Numbered from the stretch's first letter, positions 1 through 8,659 are shown. The stretch is 64,000 nucleotides of DNA from Wenzhouxiangella sediminis (GCF_003410055.1 NZ_QUZK01000041.1:1-64000), one strand, 5' to 3'. Translations and numbers: made by a program. Notes: a model not told the origin generated them from the sequence alone.

Positions 1-115
1 GTCACTCGGGTCGCACCACACGATCTGCGGCTTTTCCGACTGAAACGCGCTCCGCGCAGACTTCTTCAGAGGGTCCCTAGACTTCCGAAGTAGCCGATCC
101 AGCGGAGACACTCCC

Positions 116-370
116 TTGGCCAAACTCAAGCTCGACCTGCACGACATCTACAACTGCGGCACCGCCATCGACCGCGAGCTCGAGCGGGTGATCCACGAGG
201 CGGTGGACAAGAAGATCAAGGAGGTCGAGATCATCCCGGGTCGGGGCTCCGGGCAGCTCAAGAAGCGGGTCTTGAAATTCCTGGAGCGCCCGGACATCAA
301 GCCGCTCTATCACCGCGTGGACAAGGACTCGAAGAACCCGGGGCGCTTGTTCGTGTATTTTCGGTTCTGA
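116..370 (+). CDS. Smr-domain protein
   Basis: An 84-residue protein that is essentially a single Smr (small MutS-related) domain. The LDLH motif is at residues 6-9 and the GRGSGQLKK loop at 42-50; both are hallmarks of the family, whose members bind or nick nucleic acid. It is a stand-alone domain with no MutS2 portion. Translation starts at TTG 116, the only plausible start, with GGAG about ten bases upstream. A methyltransferase gene follows 34 bases later on the same strand. The substrate (DNA repair or RNA/ribosome rescue) cannot be told from sequence. Confidence 0.85.
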   Translation: MAKLKLDLHDIYNCGTAIDRELERVIHEAVDKKIKEVEIIPGRGSGQLKKRVLKFLERPDIKPLYHRVDKDSKNPGRLFVYFRF

Positions 371-404
371 TGGCCTGCGGGCCGGCTGCCGAGGGTGAGT
401 GACC

Positions 405-989
405 ATGCGGGGCGTCGAGCAGATTCCCTGGCTGTATGACCTGATGATGCGCCTGGCGCCGCGGATTGCGCGTTGGCGCAGCGAGCTGGTGGCCGGCGCG
501 CACGGACGGGTGCTGGAGGTCGGTTGCGGGACGGGCCTGGGCCTGACGAGCTACGGTGCCGATGTCGAGTTGTTCGCGCTCGAGCCCAATTTTGAGGCCC
601 TGTGCTGGGCTCGCAGGCGGGATGATCATGACGCGAGACTGGTCTGCGCCACGGCCGAGGCGATTCCCTTTCCCGACGATGCTTTCGACTGCGTGGTCTC
701 CTCGCTGGTGTTCTGCAGCGTGCCGGACGCCGATCGGGGCTTGGGCGAGATCAAGCGGGTGTTGCGGCCGGGTGGCCGGCTGCTGATGCTCGAGCATGTG
801 CAGGCGCGCTCGAGGTTGGGCGCGCGGGTGCTCGATTGGATCCAGCCGGCCTGGACGCTGGTCAGCGGCGGCTGCCATCCCAATCGCGACACCGTGGCCG
901 CGGTCGAGCGCGCCGGGTTCGTGATCGAGGCCGATTCGTTTCGCGCCCGCGGGGTGATGCGTCGCTTCTCGGCCCGCCCGGGTGAGTGA
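405..989 (+). CDS. class I SAM-dependent methyltransferase
   Basis: A 194-residue Rossmann-fold methyltransferase of the Methyltransf_11/UbiE-like type. Motif I (VLEVGCGTG, residues 36-44) binds S-adenosylmethionine. An acidic strand end follows, then a motif near FDCVVSSLVF and the post-motif LRPGGRLLMLEH typical of small-molecule or lipid methyltransferases. ATG 405 is chosen because GAGGGTGA lies about seven bases upstream; an in-frame GTG at 399 would add two residues. The substrate is unknown. The gene closely follows the Smr gene and may share its transcript. Confidence 0.85.
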   Translation: MRGVEQIPWLYDLMMRLAPRIARWRSELVAGAHGRVLEVGCGTGLGLTSYGADVELFALEPNFEALCWARRRDDHDARLVCATAEAIPFPDDAFDCVVSSLVFCSVPDADRGLGEIKRVLRPGGRLLMLEHVQARSRLGARVLDWIQPAWTLVSGGCHPNRDTVAAVERAGFVIEADSFRARGVMRRFSARPGE

Positions 990-1008
990 CCGAGGCGTGA
1001 GCCCTCAC

Positions 1009-1037
1009 TTGACGTACAGATTTCTGTACAATAAGAT
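1009..1037 (+). promoter_or_regulatory. yefM-yoeB promoter with overlapping operator
   Basis: A -35 box TTGACG (1009-1014) is followed after exactly 17 bases by a -10 box TAAGAT (1032-1037). The spacer carries a perfect inverted repeat, GTACAGA-TT-TCTGTAC (1014-1029), ending in TGTACA. TGTACA is the core recognised by YefM and YefM-YoeB repressors in E. coli. The expected transcription start falls at about 1044, the A of the yefM ATG, so the mRNA is predicted to be leaderless. Confidence 0.8.
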
Positions 1038-1043
1038 TCGCGC

Positions 1044-1295
1044 ATGTCCACCATCAGTTATACCGACCTGCGCCGTCGCCTGGCCGGCGCCATGGACCAA
1101 GTCAACGAGGACCACGCGCCCCTGTACATCACCCGCCAAAAGGGCAAGGGGGCCGTGCTGCTTTCGGCGGACGACTACGCCTCGATCGAGGAAACCCTGT
1201 ATCTGATGTCGAGCCCGCGCAATGCGGCACGCTTGACCGAAGCGATCGAGGGCTTGCGGCGGGGCGAAGGCGAAGCGCGTGAACTGATCGAGTGA
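1044..1295 (+). CDS. yefM: YefM-family antitoxin
   Basis: An 83-residue Phd/YefM antitoxin. The N-terminal half (MSTISYTDLRRRL, then an ITRQKGKGAVLLSADDY segment) is the DNA-binding and dimerisation fold. The acidic C-terminal tail (residues about 60-83) is expected to wrap the toxin. It neutralises the YoeB toxin encoded next and should repress its own promoter through the palindrome at 1014-1029. No Shine-Dalgarno is visible, and the predicted transcript start coincides with the ATG, so initiation may be leaderless. The stop codon overlaps the toxin start (GTGA). Confidence 0.93.
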   Translation: MSTISYTDLRRRLAGAMDQVNEDHAPLYITRQKGKGAVLLSADDYASIEETLYLMSSPRNAARLTEAIEGLRRGEGEARELIE

Positions 1296-1546
1296 AGATC
1301 TGCTTTCACGAGCACGCCTGGGCCGATTACCGCTATTGGCAGAAAGCCGACCCCAAGAAACTCAAGCGCATCAACGATCTGATCCGGGCCATTCAGCGCG
1401 ACCCGTTCCAGGGCGTAGGCAAGCCGGAACCATTGCGGGGCAACTGGACCGGTTTCTGGTCGCGTCGGATCGATCGGGCACATCGACTGGTCTATGCGGT
1501 GGAGGGTGACGCTCTCTTGATCGCCCAGTGCCGGTTCCACTACTGA
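1292..1546 (+). CDS. yoeB: YoeB-family mRNA interferase toxin
   Basis: An 84-residue Txe/YoeB toxin that cleaves translating mRNA in the ribosomal A site. It matches E. coli YoeB nearly end to end: WADYRYWQ at the start, KPEPL (catalytic Glu), FWSRRI (catalytic Arg), HRLVY, and a C-terminal CRFHY carrying the His-Tyr pair. All known active-site positions are present, so it should be functional. The start is GTG 1292, overlapping the antitoxin stop by four bases, as expected for translational coupling. Confidence 0.95.
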   Translation: MKICFHEHAWADYRYWQKADPKKLKRINDLIRAIQRDPFQGVGKPEPLRGNWTGFWSRRIDRAHRLVYAVEGDALLIAQCRFHY

Positions 1547-1572
1547 GCGCCGCACCAAATACCCAACGTTCT

Positions 1573-2046
1573 TCAGGCCTTCGGCGGCTTCTCCGAGACG
1601 TAGAGCATGATCGTGCCCTGCACCACGACGGTGTCGTCGGCGCGATAGGCGGTGACTTTCACCGGCAGGTCGCCGGGTTTCCAGTCTTCCGGGTTCGTCT
1701 CGGCGGTGACGCGGATGTCGGAATCGGCCTTGGCGGTGTAGTCGACCTGCATGCCGCGCGGGATCCAGCGCAGGTGTTTGGGGATGGTGGCTTCGGCCAG
1801 GCCGCCCATGGCCATTTCCAGGGCGTTGCAGATGGCGATGACGTGGACGGTGCCGATGTGGTTTTCCACCTTGCGGCGCTTGGCAAAGCGCACTTCGCAG
1901 AAATTGGGACGCAGTTCGGTGACCCGGGGCCCGATGGTGGCGAAGTACGGCGCCTTGCGGGCGAACAGGCGCGAGAACAGCGCCTGCCCGAACGGCCAGC
2001 GCGCACAGCGATCGTAGAGATCGATCAGGTAGTTGGATTGGGACAT
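1573..2046 (-). CDS. DUF4442 hotdog-fold thioesterase-like protein
   Basis: A 157-residue protein with the hotdog thioesterase fold of the DUF4442 type. Recognisable pieces are the conserved segment ending in ENHIGTVHVIAICNALEMAMG, which forms the hotdog helix, and a late GTIMLYVSEKP strand. Family members are thought to hydrolyse acyl-CoA thioesters, but the substrate is unknown. The start is the ATG at 2046 (MSQSNYL), not the in-frame extension further upstream, which would run into the divergent gene. It shares the intergenic region 2047-2185 with the metallo-hydrolase. Confidence 0.82.
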   Translation of the reverse strand: MSQSNYLIDLYDRCARWPFGQALFSRLFARKAPYFATIGPRVTELRPNFCEVRFAKRRKVENHIGTVHVIAICNALEMAMGGLAEATIPKHLRWIPRGMQVDYTAKADSDIRVTAETNPEDWKPGDLPVKVTAYRADDTVVVQGTIMLYVSEKPPKA

Positions 2047-2185
2047 GGATTCCTGTGGGGCGGCCGATGGGCTTGTCCATACGCTACAGTATGGTCGAGC
2101 CCCGCACAAGCGCCCCGGACCGCCGGGATGCTGGTCGAAAACCGCCCGGCCAGTGATACGCTGAACGGATAACCGAGGAGACGAC

Positions 2186-3142
2186 ATGACCGGCATCCAC
2201 ACCATCGACACGCACTATCTCGACCGGCCCGAGATCGCCGCGGCTTACCTGATCGTCGAGGGCGAGCGTGCGGCCTTCGTGGACAACAACACGAACTTTG
2301 CCGTGCCGCGGCTGCTGGCCGCGCTCGAGGAACAGGGGCTTTCGCCCGATCAGGTCGAGTACCTGATCATCACGCATGTGCACCTGGATCACGCCGGCGG
2401 CACCTCGAAGCTGGCGAAAGCCTGCCCGAACGCGACCGTCCTGGCCCATCCGCGCGCCGCACCTCACGTGATCGATCCTTCCAAGCTGGTGGCCAGCGCC
2501 TCGGCGGTGTACGGCGAAGAGACTTTCAGGAAGCTCTACGGCACGATCGAGCCGGTGGCCGAGGAGCGCGTGCGGGTCATGGACGATGAAGAGACCCTGC
2601 CATTCGGCAGCCGCGAGCTGCGCTTCCTGCACACGCGCGGCCACGCCAATCATCATTTTTGCATCGTCGACAGCGCCTCGGGCGCCATCTTTGCCGGGGA
2701 TGCCTTCGGGCTGGTCTATCCCATGCTGCAGGGCGAGGGCACCTTCGCCTTCCCCTCGACCAGCCCGACCGACTTCGAGCCCGAGCTCGCGCGCGAGTCG
2801 ATCCGCCGCCTGGTCGACGAAAATCCAAGCTGCATCTACGTGACGCACTTCGGGGCCGTGACCGATATCGAAACGGCGGCCGAGCAGCTCATCCGCCACC
2901 TGGATTTCGCCGAGCGCCTGCGCGACGACGCCGAGGCCAGCGACCTGCCCGACGAGGAACTGGAAGCCTACTGCCGCCCTCGCCTCTACGACTATGTCGC
3001 CGGCCTGCTCGACGGCCACGGCAACCTCGGCCGCAACGAACACGTGTGGTCCCACTTGAAGCTCGACCTCGACATCAACGCCCAGGGCATCGCGTTCGCC
3101 GCCAACAAGCGCCGGCGCAAGGCGCGGGCGGCCGAGGGCTGA
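2186..3142 (+). CDS. MBL-fold metallo-hydrolase
   Basis: A 318-residue metallo-beta-lactamase-fold hydrolase. The signature THVHLDHAGG supplies metal ligands H64, H66, D68 and H69. Later ligands fit H153 (TRGHANHH), D172 (FAGDAF) and H221 (VTHFG). The full ligand set is present, so it should bind two metals. No signal peptide is seen, so it is cytoplasmic. GAGGAG precedes ATG 2186. Lactonases, glyoxalase-II-like and other hydrolases all share this fold; the substrate is not predictable here. Confidence 0.88.
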   Translation: MTGIHTIDTHYLDRPEIAAAYLIVEGERAAFVDNNTNFAVPRLLAALEEQGLSPDQVEYLIITHVHLDHAGGTSKLAKACPNATVLAHPRAAPHVIDPSKLVASASAVYGEETFRKLYGTIEPVAEERVRVMDDEETLPFGSRELRFLHTRGHANHHFCIVDSASGAIFAGDAFGLVYPMLQGEGTFAFPSTSPTDFEPELARESIRRLVDENPSCIYVTHFGAVTDIETAAEQLIRHLDFAERLRDDAEASDLPDEELEAYCRPRLYDYVAGLLDGHGNLGRNEHVWSHLKLDLDINAQGIAFAANKRRRKARAAEG

Positions 3143-3176
3143 TTCACCCGCGCCAGGCGCTTGGGCGCTCGGGCGT

Positions 3177-5381
3177 CTAGGCCGCGCCGCCGGAGCGTGA
3201 CTGCGCAGGGGCTTGCGCTGCCCGGCGGGCGGTGTCGGAGCGGTTTTCCTGGTGGGCCTCGTTGAGGCGGTGGACGAAGGTGTTGGCGTCCTTGTCCTGG
3301 TCGGTGTCGAAGCCGACGGCGGTGACGGTGCAGGTGAGCGTGTACTCGCCGCTGTCGAGGCGGAAGGGAAACTCGGCCAGCACGTCGAGCAGGCGCTGGC
3401 GGAAGATCCTCGCGCCCTCTTGCTCGGTCATGGGCAGGATGATGAAGGGCACGGCGCGCTGGGATTTCTCCAGCGAGCCGACCAGGTCGAGGTCGCGGGC
3501 CAGGCGCACGATGCGGAAATAGAGTTCGGGCAGCAGCTCGCCGATGTCGCTCTTGCGCGGGCGCCGGGGCGGGCCGCCGTCGTTGGGCACCAGCCATTCG
3601 ACCAGCACCTTGATGACCGAAAACGGGTTGCCGTAGCGCTGCGCGGCCTTGACCTGGTGCTTGAGGAACAGCGCGGTGTTGTTGACGCTGAGTACAGTCG
3701 GTGGCAGCTTCGGCGGCTCCTCGTCGCCGTCGAGCCGCTCGACGAGTTCGTCGATCAGGCGGGCGGCCTGCTGCGGCGAGTAGCCGTGGCGCTTGAGCCG
3801 ATCGGTGATCGCCTCGCTGAGCTCGTCGAGTTCGTCGCGGCTTTCGACCTGCTTTTCGAGCCAGTCGAGCACCAGGGTGTCGGTGAGCTGTTCGCTGCCG
3901 CCGAGCATGCGCTCGAACAGTTCCATCTTGCTCGACTCGCGCAGCTGCGGCATGCGCTGTTCCAGCTCCTGCTCGAGCTGCCGCGAGGCTTCCGGCGACA
4001 TGCCGCCCTCGCCCATGCGCTCGATCAGCTCCTTCTGCACGCGCGAGATCTGGTCGCCCAGGGTGCCCGGGTCGAGCGGTTCGCCGTGCGAGAAGCGGCT
4101 GAGCGCGAGCTTCTGGCTGACGCGCTCGATGTAGTCGGTGAACGCCGCGGAAAGCTGGTTCTGGTCGCTGACCCCGCCCTGGCGCAGCTCGCCGGCCAGC
4201 ACCACCAGTCGCGCGGCCTCGGTGGGATCGTCCTGGATCTTCTGGACGATCTCCTCGACGTCCATGCCGACGTTTTCGGCGCCTGCTTCCAGCGCGCTGA
4301 CCAGGTGCTCGCCGCGCAGTTCGTTGGACAGTTCGTGGACCAGCTGGGTGTACTTGTCGAGCGGCATGCCTTCTTCGATCAGCCCCTTGCGCAGCCGGGG
4401 CAGCAGGCGCTTGAGATCGCCCGCGTCGGGCAGCATGCGGTTGATGATCTGGGCCATGCGCTTGACCGAGAAATTGCCGCCGCGGTATTCCTCGCGCACC
4501 AGGTTGACCAGGGTGGAGTAGGTCAGTTCGTCGACCTCGCTGACCACGCCGCCGCCGTCGGCCATGATGCGGTCGACGTCCTCGTGGGCCGAAACCGACT
4601 TGTGCAGGCGCTGGCGCAGCGTGCTCATGGCCGTGAACAGTTCTTCCGGCGACAGGCCTTCGATGTCGCCGCCGCCCATCTCGACTTCGCGAACCAGTCG
4701 CTTGAGATGTTCGACCAGCCGGGTGCGATTGTCGTTGTTCCCGCCGCTCGATTCGGTCAGCCGCTGCGCGGCGGCGTCGGGATCGCCGGCGAGCTGGCCG
4801 AGCGAGAAGTAGGACTCGAGCTGGCCGAGTACGCGCTCGCTTGCTGCCGAGACCTGTTCCTTCGGCTTCTTGCGCCTGACCGACTCGCCGCGGTCGATGC
4901 CGGAGTCCTCGCTGCTGACGACCTTCTGGTCGGAGGTGACCTTGCGGTAGACGATGTAGTTGAACTGGATGGCGCCGGACTGGCGCGGTCTCAGCTCCGC
5001 CTCGGCGGCGTCGAGCGAGGGATACTCCAGCAGCTTGGCCAGCACGGTGACCAGCGCCTTGGCGTCGGACTCGCTGAAGCCCTTGCTGAAGGTAATCGAC
5101 TCAAGGCCCATCTCGTTGAAGGAGTCGACCATGCGCTTGGGGTTGAAGCGCGCGCCGACCGGGTGTTTCTCGACGAACAGGGTGCCGCGGTCGAGGATGA
5201 GCGACAACGAGCGATCCTTGTTCAGGGCGGCCCCGAGCGTGCCGTGGAAGGTTTCCAGGGCCCGTGCGGTGGTCGGGTGGTCCATGCCGAAGCCGCAGGC
5301 GTTCATGTAGGCGGAGTTGAGCTGGCGGGCGATCAACTCGGCCGTGCGCGCGTCCAGGTTGTGGGCGCTGGGCTGGTTCAC
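3177..5381 (-). CDS. large kinase-coupled protein with degenerate GGDEF-like C-terminus
   Basis: A 734-residue protein I do not recognise as a named family. The first ~130 residues (HPTTARALETFHGTL, a GTLFVEKHPVG turn, then an LESITFSKGFSESDAKALV segment) resemble the accessory module placed before HD or HEAT regions in some bacterial signalling proteins. The middle is long, acidic and helical. The last ~150 residues look like a GGDEF fold (YGNPFSVIKVL, then FIILPMTEQEGARIFRQRLLD), but the GGDEF signature is replaced by RAVPF, so it cannot be a diguanylate cyclase. The GTG start at 5381 overlaps the kinase stop (GTGA), so the two are translationally coupled and this may be the kinase's substrate or partner. 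Confidence 0.7.
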   Translation of the reverse strand: MNQPSAHNLDARTAELIARQLNSAYMNACGFGMDHPTTARALETFHGTLGAALNKDRSLSLILDRGTLFVEKHPVGARFNPKRMVDSFNEMGLESITFSKGFSESDAKALVTVLAKLLEYPSLDAAEAELRPRQSGAIQFNYIVYRKVTSDQKVVSSEDSGIDRGESVRRKKPKEQVSAASERVLGQLESYFSLGQLAGDPDAAAQRLTESSGGNNDNRTRLVEHLKRLVREVEMGGGDIEGLSPEELFTAMSTLRQRLHKSVSAHEDVDRIMADGGGVVSEVDELTYSTLVNLVREEYRGGNFSVKRMAQIINRMLPDAGDLKRLLPRLRKGLIEEGMPLDKYTQLVHELSNELRGEHLVSALEAGAENVGMDVEEIVQKIQDDPTEAARLVVLAGELRQGGVSDQNQLSAAFTDYIERVSQKLALSRFSHGEPLDPGTLGDQISRVQKELIERMGEGGMSPEASRQLEQELEQRMPQLRESSKMELFERMLGGSEQLTDTLVLDWLEKQVESRDELDELSEAITDRLKRHGYSPQQAARLIDELVERLDGDEEPPKLPPTVLSVNNTALFLKHQVKAAQRYGNPFSVIKVLVEWLVPNDGGPPRRPRKSDIGELLPELYFRIVRLARDLDLVGSLEKSQRAVPFIILPMTEQEGARIFRQRLLDVLAEFPFRLDSGEYTLTCTVTAVGFDTDQDKDANTFVHRLNEAHQENRSDTARRAAQAPAQSRSGGAA

Positions 5382-6289
5382 GGCGCGGCCCGGTCGCGTT
5401 GCAGGTTGGCGTCCGCCCAGCGCCTGATGGCCTGCCCGAAGGCGCGTGCACTCACATAGCGCTTGCTGCGCTCGCTGGCGGTGGCCTTGAGAATGATGCC
5501 CTCCATGACCGGATCGATCCACGGTGAGCAGGCGGCCGGGGGTTGCGTGAAGAAAGTGTCGGGCTGCTTGATCTTGCGCACCACGGTCTGCTTGCCCGAT
5601 TCGTCGCGGATGGGCAGCCGGCCGGCCAGCAGTTCGAACAGGATCACCCCCATCGAGTAGATGTCGGTGCGCCGGTCGGTGTCCTTGGCCGCGGCCTGTT
5701 CGGGCGAGAGGTACTGCGGCGTGCCCACCACCAGGCCGCGGGCGTAAAACTCGATCTGGCGCGTCTTGGCGATGCCGAAGTCGGCGATCAGCGCCCGCCC
5801 GCTGCGGTTGTCGACCAGAATGTTGGCGGGCTTGAGGTCCTGGTGGATCACGCCTTCCTCGTGCGCGAACTCCAGCCCGTCGAGCACCTCGCCGACCAGG
5901 CGAACGGTGTGGTGCAGCGGCAGGATGCGGCGCGTCGGCACAGGGTGACGTCGCAGCTTGGCCAGGATGCGGGCGAGGTCCTGGCCCTCGACCAGCTGCA
6001 TCACCTGGTAGAAGTACTCGTCGTCTTCGCCGCTGTCGAAGATGGTGATGATATGCGGGTGGTTGAGCACCGCGATGGTCTCGGCCTCGTCGCGGAACTG
6101 CTGGCGCGCCGACTCGCTGCGGGCCAGGGCCTTGGGCAGCAGTTTGATGGCCACCTGGCGCTTGAGCGTCTTCTGGTAGCCGATGAACACCGCGCCCATG
6201 GCGCCGCGGCCGAGCTCGCGCACGACGATGAAGTTGCCGAACGCGCGACCGATGACGCTGGTGTAGTCGTGGGTGCTGATTTCGCCCAA
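5378..6289 (-). CDS. Ser/Thr protein kinase, soluble, HQD type
   Basis: A 303-residue Hanks-type kinase with no membrane segment. It has the Gly loop GRGAMG (27-32), Lys49 in VAIK, a helix-C Glu near 68-70, the catalytic loop HQDLKPAN (149-156), DFG (170-172) and SPE (195-197). All catalytic residues are present, but the Arg of HRD is Gln, so it is a non-RD kinase that may not need activation-loop phosphorylation. After the kinase fold there is only a short tail. It lies upstream of and overlaps the 734-residue partner gene on the same strand. Confidence 0.92.
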   Translation of the reverse strand: MGEISTHDYTSVIGRAFGNFIVVRELGRGAMGAVFIGYQKTLKRQVAIKLLPKALARSESARQQFRDEAETIAVLNHPHIITIFDSGEDDEYFYQVMQLVEGQDLARILAKLRRHPVPTRRILPLHHTVRLVGEVLDGLEFAHEEGVIHQDLKPANILVDNRSGRALIADFGIAKTRQIEFYARGLVVGTPQYLSPEQAAAKDTDRRTDIYSMGVILFELLAGRLPIRDESGKQTVVRKIKQPDTFFTQPPAACSPWIDPVMEGIILKATASERSKRYVSARAFGQAIRRWADANLQRDRAAP

Positions 6290-6367
6290 GAACGCCCCCT
6301 GAAAAGGCAGTCTATTAGCGCGATCTTAACCCAGCCGTTTTGGGAAATAAATCACACTTTACAGGGG

Positions 6368-8659
6368 TCAGGCCGATTCCGTCCCGTTGCCCGTCTCGCC
6401 GGAACCGGACAGGGCTTCACTGGGTGGACGCGCGTCGGCCGCCAGCACGGCGAGCAACCATGCGGCGGCGTGAAAGGCGTCGGGCAGGCCGTGCCAGTCG
6501 CTCGCCCTGCAAACCGCTCCGTCGGAATGCAGGCCCAGCGCGGCGCCGCGATCGTGGACGGCCTGCTGGACGGCCACGGCGTCGCCGTCGGCGGCGATGA
6601 CCTGGAATTCGGCCGCCGCCCGGGCCGTCAGTTGCGCTGCCAGTCCCGCGTCGGCCACCACGGCCGGTTCTTCGGTCTGTTCGGCGAGGTCGCCGGCCAG
6701 CAGGGCGCTCAGGCGCGCCGGATCGACCGCCTTGCCCTCGGGCACGACGACGCGCAGCCGACTGCCGGTGCGGTCGAAGGCCAGGCCCAGGTCGGCGGCG
6801 AAGTTGTCGACGCAGAGCTTGAGGTCCTGGGCGCGCTCCTCGCTGTCGAAGGCGGCCACCTGGTCGGCGCGGGTCTCGGCGTCGGCGTTGAGCCCGATGA
6901 CGTCGACGTCCATCGACTCGAACAGCGCCGGTGCCAGCGCGCCGTTGACCGCGTTGCCGCAGTCGAGCACCACGCGCAGCGGCCGCTGCAGGCGATGGTT
7001 GGCGGCCAGCTGTTCGCCGTAGGACGCCAGTTCGTCACCGCGGGTTCGCTCGCCGGCGCCGGTGGCGTATTCCTGGTTGCGGATGCGGTCGAGCAGGTTG
7101 CGGCGCTCCTCGCGCCCGAGCCAGCGACCGTCGAAAACGATCTCCACGCCGTTGATGTCTTCCTCGCGCTCGCCGCCGGTGACCATCACGCCGCCGGCCT
7201 GCTGCATGCGCATGGCCGCGAACCAGGCCACCGGCGCGGGCACGGCGCCCAGGTCGATCACGTCCACGCCGCTCACGCTCAGGCCCTGGCTCAGGCCTTC
7301 GAGCAACTCGGGGCCGGACTCGCGGCCGTCGTGGCCCAGGCAGATGCGCCGCAGGCCCCGCTCGGCCGCTTCCGAGCCGATGGCCTGGCCCAGGATCACC
7401 ATGTCGGAGACGGTCAGATCCTTGTCCACCCGGCCGTAGAAGCCGTCCGGCCGGAACAGGGAGGGGTCGACGCCCTGGTAGGTATCGAAGTCTTCCAGCA
7501 GCTCGTCGTCAGGGTCGCTGCCCTGTTCGGAAAAGGGCAGGCCGGCGGCCGGCTGGGTGGCTTCCAGTTCCGAGTCCGCCCGCGCCAGTTCCTCGAGGTC
7601 GGCCTCGACGTCGCCGCGCAGCCACTCGGGCAGGTCCGGCGACGGTGCAACCACCGTGGGCGGTTCGTCGTCTTCGGCATCGAATGCCGCGCGGGCCGGC
7701 GCAGGAGCCGGCTCGGGGTCGAGCACCATGGTCTTGCGCGCCTGGCGCGGCGAATTCCGGCGGGGCTTCGCGACCCGCTCGGGCTCGGGAGCGGTGGCCG
7801 GCTCGGCTCCCTGCGTCGCGGCGCCGAGATAGCGCGCCAGGCGCGTGCGGCGGCGCAGCAGCAGGCCGATCATCAGCACGATCACGCCCGAGCTGCCCAG
7901 GATCACGGCGTCGCGGTTGGTCAGCGGCGCCTGGACCACCGCCCGGCTCCACTGCAGCACCAGGCCGCTGCCGGCGATGGGGATCTCGCGGATGCGTGCG
8001 GCGGTTGATCCGCCGGTGGCGCCCAGCAAAGTGTGATTGCGGTTCCCGCGCTGGGCCAGCGCCATGAAGTCCAGCGATTCGGCGGGCTCGATCAGGCTGG
8101 TGATCACGCTCACCGTCAGGCGCAGCAGCAGCACGCCGCTCTCGCCCGGCAGGGTCTGAGCGAAAGCCAGGCTCTCGGAAGGGGTGCCCGGCTGCAGCAC
8201 GCGGATTTCGGCACGTCCGTTGCGGATCGCCTCGATGACGATCTCGGTAGCGGCGAAGTCCAGCCCGTTGTCGCCATTCACGGCAAAAGCGTCGATCTCG
8301 CCGGGCAGCACCCGGGCGTCGAGAATGCTCACCACGCCGCGGTCGCGCAGGGCGGCTCGCAGGGCGTCGTTCGAGGCGGAGCCGTTGGCGGTGGCCGAAC
8401 GGGCAGCATCGACAACGCTGGCGTCGCGCAGGCTGGTCTGGATGTCGGAAAGCGCCTCGCCGATGCGGTCGGCCTGTTGCGAGGCGACCCGGTCGGAGCG
8501 CTCCAGCTCGAGTTGCGCGGTGAGGTTGAGATAGACCATCACGCCGCCGGAGGTCATGGCGAACAGCCCGACGGCGATGGCGATCAGGCTGCCCACCCTG
8601 AGAATGTTGGCAAGCGCGTCGCGAATCAGGAAGGATTGTTCCCTTTGCGGCTTGTTCAC
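6368..8659 (-). CDS. membrane-anchored phosphomannomutase-like pseudoenzyme
   Basis: A 763-residue protein with the architecture of a membrane-anchored AlgC. It has TM 1 at 22-45, an extracytoplasmic region, TM 2 at about 250-270, an acidic linker and an alpha-D-phosphohexomutase region from about 405. The active-site loops are gone. The phosphoserine loop is TGGERE at 494-499 with Gly496 where Ser is needed. The metal loop is DRTGSR at 629-634 instead of DGDADR. The sugar-phosphate loop is also unrecognisable. The intact paralogue is at 36544-39693. It starts at GTG 8659 with AGGGA upstream. It is probably a structural or sensory protein rather than an enzyme. Confidence 0.85.
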   Translation of the reverse strand: MNKPQREQSFLIRDALANILRVGSLIAIAVGLFAMTSGGVMVYLNLTAQLELERSDRVASQQADRIGEALSDIQTSLRDASVVDAARSATANGSASNDALRAALRDRGVVSILDARVLPGEIDAFAVNGDNGLDFAATEIVIEAIRNGRAEIRVLQPGTPSESLAFAQTLPGESGVLLLRLTVSVITSLIEPAESLDFMALAQRGNRNHTLLGATGGSTAARIREIPIAGSGLVLQWSRAVVQAPLTNRDAVILGSSGVIVLMIGLLLRRRTRLARYLGAATQGAEPATAPEPERVAKPRRNSPRQARKTMVLDPEPAPAPARAAFDAEDDEPPTVVAPSPDLPEWLRGDVEADLEELARADSELEATQPAAGLPFSEQGSDPDDELLEDFDTYQGVDPSLFRPDGFYGRVDKDLTVSDMVILGQAIGSEAAERGLRRICLGHDGRESGPELLEGLSQGLSVSGVDVIDLGAVPAPVAWFAAMRMQQAGGVMVTGGEREEDINGVEIVFDGRWLGREERRNLLDRIRNQEYATGAGERTRGDELASYGEQLAANHRLQRPLRVVLDCGNAVNGALAPALFESMDVDVIGLNADAETRADQVAAFDSEERAQDLKLCVDNFAADLGLAFDRTGSRLRVVVPEGKAVDPARLSALLAGDLAEQTEEPAVVADAGLAAQLTARAAAEFQVIAADGDAVAVQQAVHDRGAALGLHSDGAVCRASDWHGLPDAFHAAAWLLAVLAADARPPSEALSGSGETGNGTESA

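Noticed and set aside
3213-8008. Very long open frames on the forward strand opposite the GGDEF-like, kinase and mutase-like genes
   Set aside because: They are shadows of high-GC genes: composition is Ala/Arg/Val/His-rich with no recognisable domain, while the opposite strand has clear kinase and mutase motifs.
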